Part shown: positions 34,381 through 50,562 of the stretch, piece by piece | Position numbering within the stretch: the first letter of the stretch is position 1 | How the letters are laid out: each line of letters starts with the position of its first letter | From: Euleptes europaea | Lineage: Eukaryota; Chordata; Lepidosauria; Squamata; Sphaerodactylidae | Direction of reading: 5' to 3' | DNA: 64,000 nucleotides | Assembly (NCBI RefSeq): GCF_029931775.1 | Contig: NC_079312.1 | Span: 8,997,821 to 9,061,820, forward strand | Program-made: the position numbers and the translations under genes | The notes under the pieces: model-generated | Databases searched by the model: none | What the model was told of the DNA's origin: nothing | What the model saw: only the letters and a program-made list of their open reading frames with translations

Positions 34381-34700
34381 AAAGTGCCGTTAAGTTGCGC
34401 CTGATCTATGGTGACCTCATAGGCTTTCCGAGCCAAGAGACATCCAGAGGTGGTTTGCCATTGCCTGGCCAACCCTGCTTAGCGTCTGCAATCTGACAAG
34501 ATCAGGCTAGCCTGGGCCATCCGGGTCAGCGCTCTGGAGTTACTGGAGTTGAATTTTGTTCTACTACTGCACATGCTCAAACTTGTCAGATCTTAGAAGC
34601 TAAGCAGGGTTGGCCCTAGTTAGTATTTGGATGGGAGAGACCACCATGGAAGTCCAGGGTCATTACGCAGAGGAGGCAATGGCAAACCACCTTTGAACCT
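34381..34700. repeat. Two 5S-derived SINE pieces, head to head
   Basis: Plus strand 34565-34700 has CAGATCTTAGAAGCTAAGCA and TTAGTATTTGGATGGGAGAG, the 5S internal promoter. 34381-34540 is the reverse of the same family (GGTTTGCCATTGCCTGGCCA, GATCAGGCTAGCCTGGGCC). Confidence 0.6.
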
Positions 34701-34701
34701 A

Positions 34702-34975
34702 GGGTTCCCAACTTCCACGCGGGGCCTGGAGATCTCCCAGAATTACAACTGATCTCTAGACAAAAGAGATTGGTTTACTGCTTTGGAGCATGGATTTTAT
34801 GGCATTATAACCTGGGGAGGCCCCACCCCTCCCCAAATCCTGTCTTCCCCAGGCCCCACCAGCAAAGTCTCCAGGAATTCCCCAACCAGGAGTTGGCAAC
34901 CCTATGAGCGTAGTCTGGAGATCAGTTGTAATTCCAGGCGATCTCCAGGCCCCACCTGGAAGTTGGCAACTCTAT
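34702..34975. repeat. ~220-bp TIR repeat, one and a half copies
   Basis: AGGGTTCCCAACTTCCACGC to GAGTTGGCAACCCTATG, then a further CTGGAGATCAGTTGTAATTC...GAAGTTGGCAACTCTATG end. Confidence 0.65.
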
Positions 34976-35099
34976 GATGGACAGGATAGCCCCCAACAAG
35001 TCACTAAATAGATAGAAAACATGTAGAATCTCAGGTGGCTATTATTAAACAAAACTAGCAAAGGCAGGCATTTTTCAGAAGTGCAGGATGTATAACAGT

Positions 35100-36300
35100 A
35101 ATTTCAAAATTAAAGCAAACTTTTAAAATAAAATTTTATGTTTGTTTATTAAAAAATGAAAACCAGAAAATAGAAACAATACAATTTCATCAAAAAAAAG
35201 TAAATAAAAGATATACATATCTTTGATCAGATCATGTTTATTGTATAAGGCCATAGGCCGTTATAATCTAAAACAGCATAACAAGTTAAAATATACAAAA
35301 CCAAAAGAATACGGAAATTAAGAAATTAAAATATGCCCATTTGGCTCTATCCAGCTTTACCACCTTTTGTGATTTGTTTTGTCCTGATTTCTTGGCCGCC
35401 AGGACAAACAGTGCCATTTTTTGGGGAAATATCAGTGTCCACATCTGATAACAAATAGATTGATCTGTCAGCATCAGATGATAATTGTGACGCTGAAAGA
35501 ATGTTTGCCATTAATATGTTAAACAATAATATTGAAAAAAATGGTGATATATTAATAAAAGGTAAAAGGTAAAGGTCCCCTGTGCAAGCACCGGGTCATT
35601 CCTGACCCATGGGATGAGGTCACATCCCAACGTTTTCTAGGCAGGCTTTGTTTACGGGGTGGTTTGCCAGTGCCTTCCCCAGTCATCTTCCCTTTACCCC
35701 CAGCAAGCTGGGTACTCATTTTACCGACCTCGGAAGGATGGAAGGCTGAGTCAACCTTGAGCCGGCTAATAAACATATTAATAATCATTGAGTAGTGATG
35801 ACAATAACATTAAATCTAAGCATACATTTCTAACAATAATTTCTATATTATTTCCAAATACATTTTCAAATAAAAATTGGAAAGTAAATCCATATATAGA
35901 TGTCATCTACCTATTATTCATTCAAATGTTTTTCTCTTAAACACCTTTTAATACAGTATAAAACAAAACTAAGAATAATACATGACATATATGTCAATTC
36001 ATCTTCTCTCTCATCCACTCCCCATTTCATTAGAATAGCATGAATAATATGCTTTCCATTTACCTTGAAATTCTGTGGCTGGTCTATTATTCACAACTTG
36101 TTAATTTCGCCATTACTGCATACTCTTCTAGTTTACTTTCCAAGGTTTCAGGCCATGGACAATCTTCTGCTTTCCATTTTGTTGCAAGTGTAACTCTGGC
36201 TGCCATTACCATATATCTAAGTAATTCTTGTACGAGTGGAATAAGGGAGGAGTGTGGTGCTGGAGTCTGTGTTGGGCAACCCATACCAGGCCTGAAAAAA
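35100..36300 (-). mobile_element. L1-type LINE 3' end
   Basis: The minus-strand frame at 36284-36087 ends MAARVTLATKWKAEDCPWPE...LEEYAVMAKLTSCE. This resembles the L1 ORF2 C-terminus (AAR-I-x-x-KW-K ... YAEMAKLT). AT-rich 3' region follows to about 35100. A Sauria-SINE-like copy is inserted at 35561-35775. Confidence 0.6.
35561..35775 (-). repeat. Sauria-SINE-like copy inside the L1 relic
   Basis: GGTCCCCTGTGCAAGCACCG, GGGGTGGTTTGCCAGTGCCT, GACCTCGGAAGGATGGAAGG in reverse orientation relative to 48674. Confidence 0.75.
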
Positions 36301-36659
36301 TAATGCTTCAGCCCTAGATGGGGATGGGGAAGAGTTCATTTATAATCCTCCTTCCTTGAAAATTGTCAAAAACCCAAACCACAATTCTCTAAGAGATTTT
36401 GGTGGCTGTCCATATATTTCTAACTATATTTCTATATTTCTAACTATATTTCTATATTATATATTTCTAACTCCCTCCACTCTCCAACCCCCACCTTTCC
36501 CTGGCGCTGGTGATATGTAATGGTAGTTTGCCTCCCGAAGGAGTAGTTCTACCTCCTGCCAAAAAGAGCGGCAGCAATTCTGGAGCCATTTATTTATATA
36601 GCTGTTACGTGACAATTCTCCCTGCCTTTTCCTCTGAAGGATTTGGAATACCCTAAGCC

Positions 36660-37130
36660 AGAGTTCCCCGTTGTGGTCCCCATGGGCACCGCAGTAGCCA
36701 TAGACACCTTTCCTGGTGCCCGCCAAGTGTTTTGTAGTGCCCTATTAATTTAGTTTATAGGGAAAACATATATGCTTTTACAAAGTGTGTGGGGTCAGAT
36801 GGGGCTTTTGCCTAGCAGGGCTTCTGATTGGCCATTGGATACCTGGTGGGCTGTGCAGATCTTTAAAAAAATGTTGCTTTGGCAGCAGCTGCCACCATTA
36901 CAAGAAGACATACACTGAGTGACGGAAGCTAAGCTGTGTGTATGCAAGAAAATACCTTAAAAGAGAGGTTTTTCCTGAAATGTTGAGGAGTTATCATTAG
37001 AGTCATGAATATCTTAATTCCCTGACCTTTTCTGGTTGGCTCCACCTCCTGCAGCAGCCAATTTGTGGCTGTTCCCACCCCCGTGTTAGAATTCCAAAGG
37101 TGCCTGCAGGCTCAACACAGTTCAGGACTA
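36660..37130 (+). mobile_element. hAT-type element, CAGGGGTCC family, damaged
   Basis: GTGGTCCCCATGGGCACCGC start, GGCTTCTGATTGGCCATTGG, GTTGCTTTGGCAGCAGCTGC, and end GTGCCTGCAGGCTCAACACA. An inserted stretch (36740-36790 and 36915-37020) lengthens it. Confidence 0.6.
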
Positions 37131-37320
37131 AGGCTGCCCGCTCCAGGTTGGCAAATTCCTGGACATTTTGCAGGTGGATCCTGGGAATGGCAGGGACTTC
37201 AGTGGGCTATAATGTTATAAACTATAATGTCATAAACCCCCCAAAGCAGGGGAAATGACCTCTTTTTTTTCTGGTGATGTTGTAATTCCAGGCCCCACCT
37301 GGAAAATGGCAACCCTATGG
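37130..37320 (+). repeat. ~220-bp TIR repeat copy
   Basis: CTCCAGGTTGGCAAATTCCT, GGGACTTCAGTGGGCTATAA, CACCTGGAAAATGGCAACCC. Confidence 0.6.
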
Positions 37321-37825
37321 GACCCCTGCCCTGAGCCATCAAAATATGTAGCTCTCTGCTGAATGCAAACTACTGGATTAAATCTTTACTGCATGGGACT
37401 GCATCACCGTAACACACATCTGCTCAACTTTGATTTATTTTATCCTGTTATTGTTCCCTTATATCAGGATTTGTTATGATTATCAAACAACAGCTGAAAC
37501 AAGTTCTGCATGGGAAAAGAAACTGTGGGGTCAGAGTTCATAAAGCAGCAGGAAAGCTTCGTAAAGACTGTGCTACAGAGAATGACTGAATTGACAGAGC
37601 TCCCAGGTGAGCATTCATACAGATTTTTTAAAAGTTTCTGGTCCCCATGGTTGCAAAAGCTCACTTAACAATACCTTCTGAAATCCCTGAAGCCGGAGAA
37701 GATGTGGAGAAATCTCCAGAAGGGTGAAACGTGGGAGCAGATTTGTAAAAGGGGACAATGTTCCGCTTTATTCCAACCATGGTTGGAATAGTTTTTCCAA
37801 CTATTTCAAACTAAGTGTAGAAAAG

Positions 37826-38010
37826 GGCAAGAGTCCAGTAGCACCTTAAAGACTAACAAAAATATTTTCTGGTAGGGTATGAGCTTTCATGAGCCACAGC
37901 TCACTTCTTCAGATACAGCTAGAATGTGAATCCATCTGTCTTTAAGTAGAGGAGAGTGAATTCAGACAAGCATTAGTATGTAAATGTTAGCAGTATGTCA
38001 ATGTGAATAG
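37826..38010 (-). mobile_element. Hammerhead family 2 retroposon
   Basis: Minus strand: tail AGTCTTTAAGGTGCTACTGG at 37840-37860, ribozyme-like block 37877-37916, and body to about 38010. A ~95-bp phrase (GACTGTGCTACAGAGAATGA) occurs both at 37565-37660 and 38132-38228 flanking it. Confidence 0.65.
37877..37916 (-). ncRNA. Hammerhead-ribozyme-like motif, family 2
   Basis: GTAT/ATAC stem I, core CTGAAGA, one extra A, stem II GTGAGC/GCTCAT (last pair G-T), loop TGTG, core GAAA, self-complementary AGCT stem III, CTC triplet. Core complete. Confidence 0.55.
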
Positions 38011-39126
38011 CAGGCGTGATGGGATGAGGTGTGGTCTGCAGAAGAGTCTGTGATGTCCAGGGGAGAGATGGGTGTGGAGAAACCAGCATTGGTCATGAGC
38101 CATGAATGCAAGGTCTTTATTCAGCTCAGGAAAATAAAGACTGTGCTACAGAGAATGACTGAATTGACAGAGCTCACAGGTGAGCATTCATACAGGTTTT
38201 TAAAAAGTTTCTGGTCCTCATGGTAAACTAAGTGTAGTTTTTCAACACCTTCTTTTTAATTTGCTGTAAAGGATTGGGAGGCATAACTTGCTATGGTGTT
38301 TATATTTCTAATTTTACGCTATCCCTTTTAAAAAGGCAGAATATCACCTGACCCTTTTTGATGTAGGAAATCGTACTCTATTTATTTGACATATTTGTCG
38401 CCTGCCTTTTCCTCCTCTGGCATCCTCTTTCTCGGGTCCCTACATCTATGGAGGTGCTCTCCAAGGGTTAAAGCGAGAGAATCTGCAGTCATAGACAAGC
38501 AAGGGAGGGGAAGGGGGAAAGGAGGAAGGAAAGCCATTTCCTCTTCCTCCCCCTGTGCAGAAACTGCCTCTGAATTTTTTTGGACTGGTTCTTGAACGGC
38601 TTGGAGGAAATCTGGTGAGCTCAAAGGGGTGGAGGGAGCATGAGGTGTGGGCTGCAATGCAAGACCCCATTCAGAGAGAAAGGAGGAGGGAAGTAGTAGG
38701 GGTGAGAGCTCTGGTCTCTTCCAGCTCTCACCCTTAGTTGCTTTGTGCAGAGCCACAAAGGGTCCTTGCAGTGGGCTTGAGGGCGGGATCCGAACCCAAC
38801 ACCTTTGGATGTTGTGTAACAGCAAAAACCTTTTAATGTTGTGTAACAGCAAAACAGATTAGTAGCGTGCCACTGGCCAGCCTCCAGATCCTCCGGATTG
38901 ACAGCTCATCTCCAGAGTACAGAGATCAGTTCCCCTGGAGAAAATGGCACCTTTGGTGGATGGGGGAAAAAAAAGAAAAGGGAGAAAACTCTGAATGAAG
39001 AAGAAAAAATAGGTGCTCAGCACCAGAGGTTGCAAGACATTTATAAAACAAGTATACATGTAGCTAATTCAAAAGCATACAATGTAGTTGTAACAAAGGT
39101 TTAAAGTCAAACAAATAATGTTAACA

Positions 39127-39312
39127 TTGAAAATTGCCAAATGGCTAGCCCTCCCCCCCAAATCCAAAGACACAAAATATAACCTTTTTTTGTGAGTAAT
39201 AACAAAATAATTTTAAATAACAGAATAATTATAAATACTATGTTACAGTACAATTCAGGTTATATTTTGTGCCTTTGGATTTTTTTTTGATGAGCCATTT
39301 GGCAATTTTCAT
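39127..39312. repeat. Inverted repeat, ~55-bp arms
   Basis: GAAAATTGCCAAATGGCTAG...AAAATATAACCT (39127-39184) and AGGTTATATTTTGTGCC...CCATTTGGCAATTTTC (39257-39312) pair almost fully around an AT-rich 70-bp centre. Confidence 0.75.
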
Positions 39313-39428
39313 TCCAGCCTTTGTGCCCATATCAGCCATTTCTGCCTTCCCTGCAAAGTTAGGGATTTTTTGTCGGGTTTTTTTAATTGGTAGTTGAATG
39401 TCATGATACTATAACAATGTGCCTGTCA

Positions 39429-39706
39429 CAGTGGGTAGCCGTGTTAGTCTGTCTGCAGTAGTAGAAAAGGGCAAGAGTCCAGTAGCACCTTAAAGACTAA
39501 CAAAAAATATTTTCTGGTAGGGTATGAGCTTTCGTGAGCCACAGCTCACTTCTTCAGATACAGCTTCTTCAGATACAGCTAAAGACCGATGGATTCACAT
39601 TCTAGCTGTATCTGAAGAAGTGAGCTGTGGCTCACAAAAGCTCATACCCTACCAGAAAATATTTTTGTTAGTCTTTAACGTGCTACTGGACTCTTGCCCT
39701 TTTCTA
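39429..39706. mobile_element. Hammerhead family 2 retroposon, snap-back palindrome
   Basis: Minus-oriented copy 39429-39575 and plus-oriented copy 39596-39706, sharing about 110 bp inverted. Flanks AATGTGCCTGTCA (39416-39428) and AATGCGCCTATCA (39707-39719) match 11/13. Confidence 0.8.
39522..39561 (-). ncRNA. Hammerhead-ribozyme-like motif, family 2 (best copy)
   Basis: Stem I GTAT/ATAC, CTGAAGA, extra A, stem II GTGAGC/GCTCAC fully paired with loop TGTG, GAAA, AGCT stem III, CTC triplet. All core boxes intact. The plus-strand mirror at 39608-39647 has AAAA in place of GAAA. Confidence 0.6.
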
Positions 39707-40094
39707 AATGCGCCTATCAGTTTCTCAAAATTCTTGGCTTTAATTTTTATTGAAGCAGGTTTCTATCTCTTTCCTTGCAGAGATATATGCCTTTCCCTTA
39801 ATATCTCAACAATAAAAGGGGCTGGAGATTTTTTTTTTTTAAGGAAACTTGGGAATTTAGAGAACTTGATTCACATACTGTTGTAACATTACAGCAATAT
39901 AGCTATATTCAGTTCCCAAGTTTTAGAACAAATGGGAGAAAACCTGTGGCTTGGCAGCAATGTGGTCTCTACTGGAAGACTGGGGCAGGGGAAATGTGGG
40001 GGAAACTACCATGTGGAAGTCCCATTGTACCTGAACTGTATTTGCATGGTACCCAAAGTTGGTTGGAAAAGAAAAAATGATAATAGAGAAATAC

Positions 40095-40335
40095 ATTTTA
40101 TTTTAAGGCACTATAGAAGGATTAAAAACATTAAAAATGGTAAAAAAATGGCACAATGGCATTTTATAAGGTTGATATACCTATGCCACATGCCAGATGT
40201 GTTTTGGACAGCAGGCCTTCACCAGTGGTCAAATTAAACCCATATAATGCATGTACAAATACTTACAAATATCTCAACATGTACAGACAGCCATATACCT
40301 GCCCAGGCTTGCATGTAGGGTGTTAAATGCATTTC
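40095..40335 (-). repeat. Possible decayed hammerhead-bearing element, fourth type
   Basis: Minus strand at about 40180-40225 reads CTGGTGAAGGCCTGCTGTCC then AAAACACATC. This is one or two changes from CTGATGA-A-stem-GAAAC-ACGTC. Rest unrecognised. Confidence 0.35.
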
Positions 40336-40542
40336 AAATTATAAAGTCCTCTAGCTGGAGTGCCTGTAAGTTGTTCTTATACTGGGCTGAATTGGTCTCC
40401 ATATAGAATGTGTATGCAAGTATCAACTTGGTAACGCAGTCTGAAGGAAATCTGGAGAGAGTTTCACTGAATTGACTAGCCCAGAATATGTGAGTGCACC
40501 AAAAAGAGTTTCTCACCCACTTTATTTCTCTCCCTCTCCCAG

Positions 40543-40610
40543 GCAGCAACAAGAAGACCCCCTTGGTTCCTTCTCTGCTATCCCCTTTGTGTGAAGAGAT
40601 CTCCTCCATC

Positions 40611-40625
<15 letters not shown>
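40543..40625 (+). CDS. Gene D exon 1: linker exon with candidate start
   Basis: An 83-bp exon between acceptor CCCTCTCCCAG and donor GCTCAG|GTACAA. Read in phase 1 to 0 it encodes SNKKTPLVPSLLSPLCEE, then ISSIMQPAQ, with no stop. ATG 40611 can start the protein, but the length class (2 mod 3) and phase match gene A's exon ahead of KRAB. It may therefore be an internal exon whose upstream partner was lost or missed. No SCAN exon was found between 31,000 and 40,500. Confidence 0.65.
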
Positions 40626-46127
<5,502 letters not shown>

Positions 46128-46650
46128 TATATTAAAATACCTGCAGTACGGAAAATGCTTCAGTTACTATGGACACCATTCTGCCAATGAAATAATTCTC
46201 ATGGGAGAAACTATTTAAATGCCAATGTGTGGAAAAAGTGAGAGCAGAAACCTTAATTCACTTCAGACAATTCACACGAGGACACTCGGTATAAATTCCT
46301 GGAGTGTGGAAAAAACTTCAGTGTAAATGGAAAACTTACTGTCCATCAGAGGATTCAAAAAAGGAGGAACCCTATATACTCTTGAAGTGTTGAAAAAGCC
46401 TCAATCAGAGTAGAATTTGTGTGTGTGTGTGTTAAGTACTGTCAAGTCACTTCCGACTCATGGCGACCCTATGAATGAAAGTCCTCCAAAATGTCCTATC
46501 TTTGACAGCTTTGCTCAGATATTGCAAATTGAAGGCTGTGGCTTCCTTTATTGAGTCAATCCATCTCTTGTTGGGTCTTCCTCTTTTCCTGATGCTTCCC
46601 ATCAAAAGAATTCACACAGGGGAGAAACCGTAGAAATGCTTGGATTGGGT
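46128..46650 (+). pseudogene. Decayed extra fingers 3' of gene D, split by a SINE
   Basis: Past the TAA of gene D the DNA still resembles the finger array: stretches such as GAGTGTGGAAAAAACTTCAG and CTTACTGTCCATCAGAGGAT keep 84-bp spacing but carry stops and shifts. At least three finger relics lie in 46130-46420. A SINE-like insert occupies 46421-46603, and a further scrap (CATCAAAAGAATTCACACAG) resumes at 46600-46640. The gene once encoded more than ten fingers. Confidence 0.75.
46421..46603 (+). repeat. SINE-like repeat, family S3, truncated
   Basis: GTGTGTGTGTTAAGTACTGT, CTCATGGCGACCCTATGAAT, GTTGGGTCTTCCTCTTTTCC. Inserted into a dead finger of gene D. Confidence 0.7.
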
Positions 46651-46659
46651 ACCTATTAA

Positions 46660-47257
46660 AGTTGTGTAGGGACAGAGAAACAACATGCCCCACTCTGCAA
46701 ATCCAGAATTGTGTGGTGAGCACACTGTAATCCTTAACAACACTCACCAATCACAATAAATATCACAGTAATCATGCTAACACAGAGTCACATTCATACC
46801 AGAGACTCACAGAAGTGGAAATGCTACACGCAATCTTTTCCCCTATGTATTGTGGTTCTGACATATGTGTGCTGACTGTTCACAAGTGACTCAATAACAT
46901 TGGGCATCGGTGATCCCTGGCGCTGATCAGGGTTTCATAGGCTGACAGAAAAATTAGTGCAGAGACAGACCTGATCAAAGTCTCCTGATGGAGTCCTGTG
47001 CAATCTCACAGGGACAGTATGTGGTGTGATCCTGCTACAAGATTACCAGGGGAATTGGGGGCTACTTTTATGGATAATCCTATTATCTAGGGGTTCGATG
47101 GTTTGAAGTTAACTCTTTCCAAATTCAGGTGGGAAGATCTGAAGAATGTTACAGGAATTTAGATGGTCTTGCTCAGGCAGAAGGGTTTTCATAGGTTATA
47201 TTTGGGGGACAAAAGATCAGGTGGGATTAATGACTCGGTCTGGGATGGCTAATAAGA
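46660..47257. other. Nothing recognised
   Basis: No frame, repeat boundary or RNA-like structure seen beyond the poly(A) signal candidate. Confidence 0.4.
46756..46761 (+). terminator. Candidate poly(A) signal of gene D
   Basis: AATAAA on the plus strand about 630 bp after the stop codon of gene D, the first such hexamer seen downstream. It is position-based evidence only. Confidence 0.35.
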
Positions 47258-47985
47258 TTGCGTCCTAGGGTGGATTCCTTGCGTATTCTTGTGTGCATTA
47301 GGGCTATTACTATGGTCAATCTTGGAGACACCTCCAGGGTTCTAAATAGGGAAGTGGATGATGATCTTTTCCACAAGAGGGGATGTTTTCTTTATTCATA
47401 TGTGGAAGGGCCCAGCAGGTATTTGGAATTTTTCAGGGAGCTCCTCATATATGTTTGTGCTTTGCTTTCACATATATTTCAGGCCTCGAGAGAGGAAACT
47501 CAGCTTTGGCAATGTTGCATTGTAATCTCCCCTTGAAGCCTCTCTCAGAAACCAGTGGGGACATTTTAACCTTCCAGGCCATTCCATTGCTGACCCAAGA
47601 GTGGCAATCCTCAAACACAGAAGCTTCAAGGGGAGATTACAGCGTGAGATTGCTGAACTTGAGTTCATTCACAAATTCAGAGCAATGGACACCTAGGGTT
47701 GAATGGGGACATACAATACTTATTTCACTACAGATGCTGATTTTCTGCATTTCCCACCCCCAAACATTTCTCCCCTGTTCTAATCAAGCTGAATACATTT
47801 TGTATTCGACCTTTGCTTCTGGACTGCCTTTTCTGCAACTGCATGCCTACCTTTTGACTGGGACAAAAGGGCTGAGGGATCTCCATTCCTATTTGTATGA
47901 AAGCTTATATCCTGGAAATCTTGTTGGTCTTTAAGGTGCTAATATACTCTTGCTCTTCTGCTGCAGACTAACACAGCTATGCACC
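47258..47985 (+). mobile_element. Penelope-like retroelement fragment with inverted 5' part and family 2 tail
   Basis: The plus frame at 47559-47693 encodes GHFNLPGHSIADPRVAILK, then EIAELEFIHKFRAMDT, matching the end of the GIY-YIG domain of Penelope-like ORFs. It decays at the expected ...P-x-GLN motif. The hammerhead family 2 tail (AAAGCTTATATCCTGG, TCTTTAAGGTGCTA) follows at 47898-47985. 47523-47539 is the inverse of 47622-47638, and homology extends left, so the 5' part is inverted. Confidence 0.6.
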
Positions 47986-48673
47986 TGAAATTAATTTTGT
48001 TTGGTAAAGTTATGAGATAATTAGTTAGCATAAAATGTGTACCCTTATCAAATGGGTTGGCTAGCTATGGTTGGAAGATGATTTAAAGAACTATAAATAA
48101 TGAAGATTGAACTGAATAGCACTTTGTTGTTAGAAGGTGCTCCTTGCTTGTGACCTGCTTATATTTGGGTAAGCTATTTTAATGGACTCGTGTAATTTCT
48201 TTCCTTTAATTATCTATGTAGAAGTAACAGATGGTATACTTTTCTTTTGAGTTACAGAGTTAAAGATGCCGATAGCTATGTTGTAATAGAATGTACTAGT
48301 AGTAAATGTTTATTGCATGTGGCCAAAGGCCATTACAAAGTTAGTTTAGATAAAACTTTTTTTTTTTTGCTGCCATAGCTGACTTACGGGAAGAGAAGAT
48401 TATTGTAAGCTGCTCTGAGACTCCTTAAAGGTAGAGAAAAGTAGGATAAACTCTTCTTCTTCTTCCGTTGCGACCCCATTGGGTAGAAAGGGAGGGTAGA
48501 AATGAATTAAATAAATAAAATGTTCACCAGGTATAGAAATTGGAACCTAATATGGTATGCCTGTCCTTCAAGGCAGCAAAGATGTATACATTCACAGTGT
48601 TTGGAGCTAACCTGGTTGACTCCTGGGAGTCAACTAGAAAAAGAATATCAGTTAAGTATACTGTTATATATAG

Positions 48674-48977
48674 AGAGCCCCGTGGCACAGAGTGGTAAAC
48701 TGCAGTACTGCAGTCCAAGCTGTGTTCACGACCTGAGTTCGATCCCAATCGAAGTTGGTTTCAGGTAGCCGGCACAAGGTTGACTCATCCTTCCATCCTT
48801 CCGAGGTCGGTAAAATGAGTACCCAGTTTGCTGGGGGTAAAGGGAAGATGACTGGGGAAGGCAGTGGCAAACCACCCCATAAACAAAGTCTTCCTTGGGA
48901 ACATCGGGATGTGACGTCACCCCATGGGTCAGGAATGACCCGGTGCCTGCACAGGGGACCTTTACATTTACCTTTTT
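48674..48977 (+). repeat. Sauria-SINE-like copy
   Basis: CCCGTGGCACAGAGTGGTAA, TGCAGTACTGCAGTCCAAGC, GACCTGAGTTCGATCCCAAT (B-box-like), GGTCGGTAAAATGAGTACCC and GCACAGGGGACCTTTAC. Nearly full-length. Confidence 0.82.
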
Positions 48978-49650
48978 TTATATATCTAGTGACCCAGGTA
49001 CTATCTGGACTAGGGTGAAACATTGCCTTCGTCTGCTTACACCAAAAATTAATTAAAGCAACATGTACCCAAGCCCTTATTGAAGGAAAGCCAAGTTTGG
49101 CCACATGAAAACAGCTAGAGTGCCCTTGGGCAGAACTAGCATTTTTTAAAGAGGTAAGTCCTCAGGTTGTTGATTAGTACATCATTTTCAGCCCCAAATA
49201 AAAAAGCCTGCTTTGGTGCGATAGACTTTTAGAATGGCCCCCAGTGTCCAAAGGACTGTGGGTTTTACAATTTCCAAGTGGGCCTTCCAGGAGACTGTTT
49301 CACAGTAGGAAATTCCAAGATACGTCAAGTTCCTACATTGATCGATAGGAGTACTGTCAGCGGACCACTGGAATTTGTGGGGCTTTTCCCCGAAGGATCG
49401 TCACCTTTGTCTTGCATGGTTAATACTTAGGGATTCTCCTTTGCAGAAGTCACTAAGCTTGAACAACAGCCTCCTAAACCCTACTCTACTAAAGGACAAT
49501 TAAAACCATGTCCTCTGCATACAAAAGGTGGAAATGTTCTTTGAGCCAAGTGAAGGTGGGGTAAACTGGCCCTGACAACCTCTTGATGATGTTATTGAGG
49601 AAAAAAAGTAAGGGGGCTAAGACATATTTATGTGTTTTTAGTTGTCTTTT

Positions 49651-49952
49651 AAGGAGCCCTGTGGCACAGAGTGGTAAGCTGCAGTACTGCAGTCCAAGCT
49701 CTGCTCAAGACCTGAGTTCGATCCTGATGGAAGTTGGTTTCAGGTAGCCAGCTCAAGGTTGACTCAGCCTTCCATCCTTCCGAAGTCGGTAAAATGAGTA
49801 TCCAGCTTGCTGGGGTAAAGTGTAGACGACCGGGGAAAGCGATGGCAAACCACCCTGTAAACAGTCTGCCTAGTAAACGTCGGGATGTGATATCACCCCA
49901 TGGGGTCAGTAATTACCCGGTGCTTGCACAGCGGACTACCTTCACCTTTAAT
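49651..49952 (+). repeat. Sauria-SINE-like copy
   Basis: GCCCTGTGGCACAGAGTGGT through GACCTGAGTTCGATCCTGAT to GGACTACCTTCACCTTT; about 300 bp, diverged from the copy 1 kb upstream. Confidence 0.82.
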
Positions 49953-50276
49953 TGTCTTTTATCTTTTCAATGGTATTTGTTTAAATGTTTTAAAGTGTTT
50001 TTTTTTTTAATGTTTGCTGCCTTGTGGACCCTGACTGGGGGCAAGGGCAGCATAAAAATGTTTTCAATAAAATAAATCCCTGTTTATTTCCTCTATTTAT
50101 TGGGATATCGTCTGTCAGACAGCCAGAAATGCCTGGTCTTACTTCAGTGCTTGTGTTGCTAAGGAGTTCCTGTAATTAAAAAAAAGGAGGTGTTTGTCTA
50201 TATTGGTATCTGCCAGCTTACACCTGAGTCTATTGTCTTTTGGGCATGGCTGTTTTCCTCACCCTCACCCCTCCAA

Positions 50277-50485
50277 CGACTTCAGGTCTTTGCTTGGATT
50301 ATGCATGCCATTTCTGTCAGAGGTCGCCTCGCTCTCCCCCTGCGTTTCTCCAAGTTTTGCCTGCGTCTTCAAATCCGAGATAAAACAGCTTTCTCAAAAC
50401 GCGGGGAAACGCAGGGGGAGGGCGAGGTGACCTCTGACGGTCAGAAACAGCATGCCTAATCCTAACAAAGATCTGAAGTAGAAGG
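50277..50485. repeat. Inverted repeat, ~85-bp arms
   Basis: CAGAGGTCGCCTCGCTCTCC and CCCCCTGCGTTTCTCC on the left mirror GGAAACGCAGGGGGAGGGCG and AGGTGACCTCTGACGG on the right. Outer arms TTCAGGTCTTTG and CAAAGATCTGAA. Likely a non-autonomous DNA element or snap-back copy. Confidence 0.7.
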
Positions 50486-50562
50486 GTGACCACGAGGAAA
50501 TCAAATGCAGCAAGTAATGTCCATGAACGCTACATAAAGGTGTTTAGTGGGACCCTTTATAC

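Noticed and set aside
37690-37735. Another hammerhead (GGAGAAGATG...GTGAAACGTG)
   Set aside because: Core would read CCGGAGA, the triplet GTG breaks the NUH rule and stem I does not pair.
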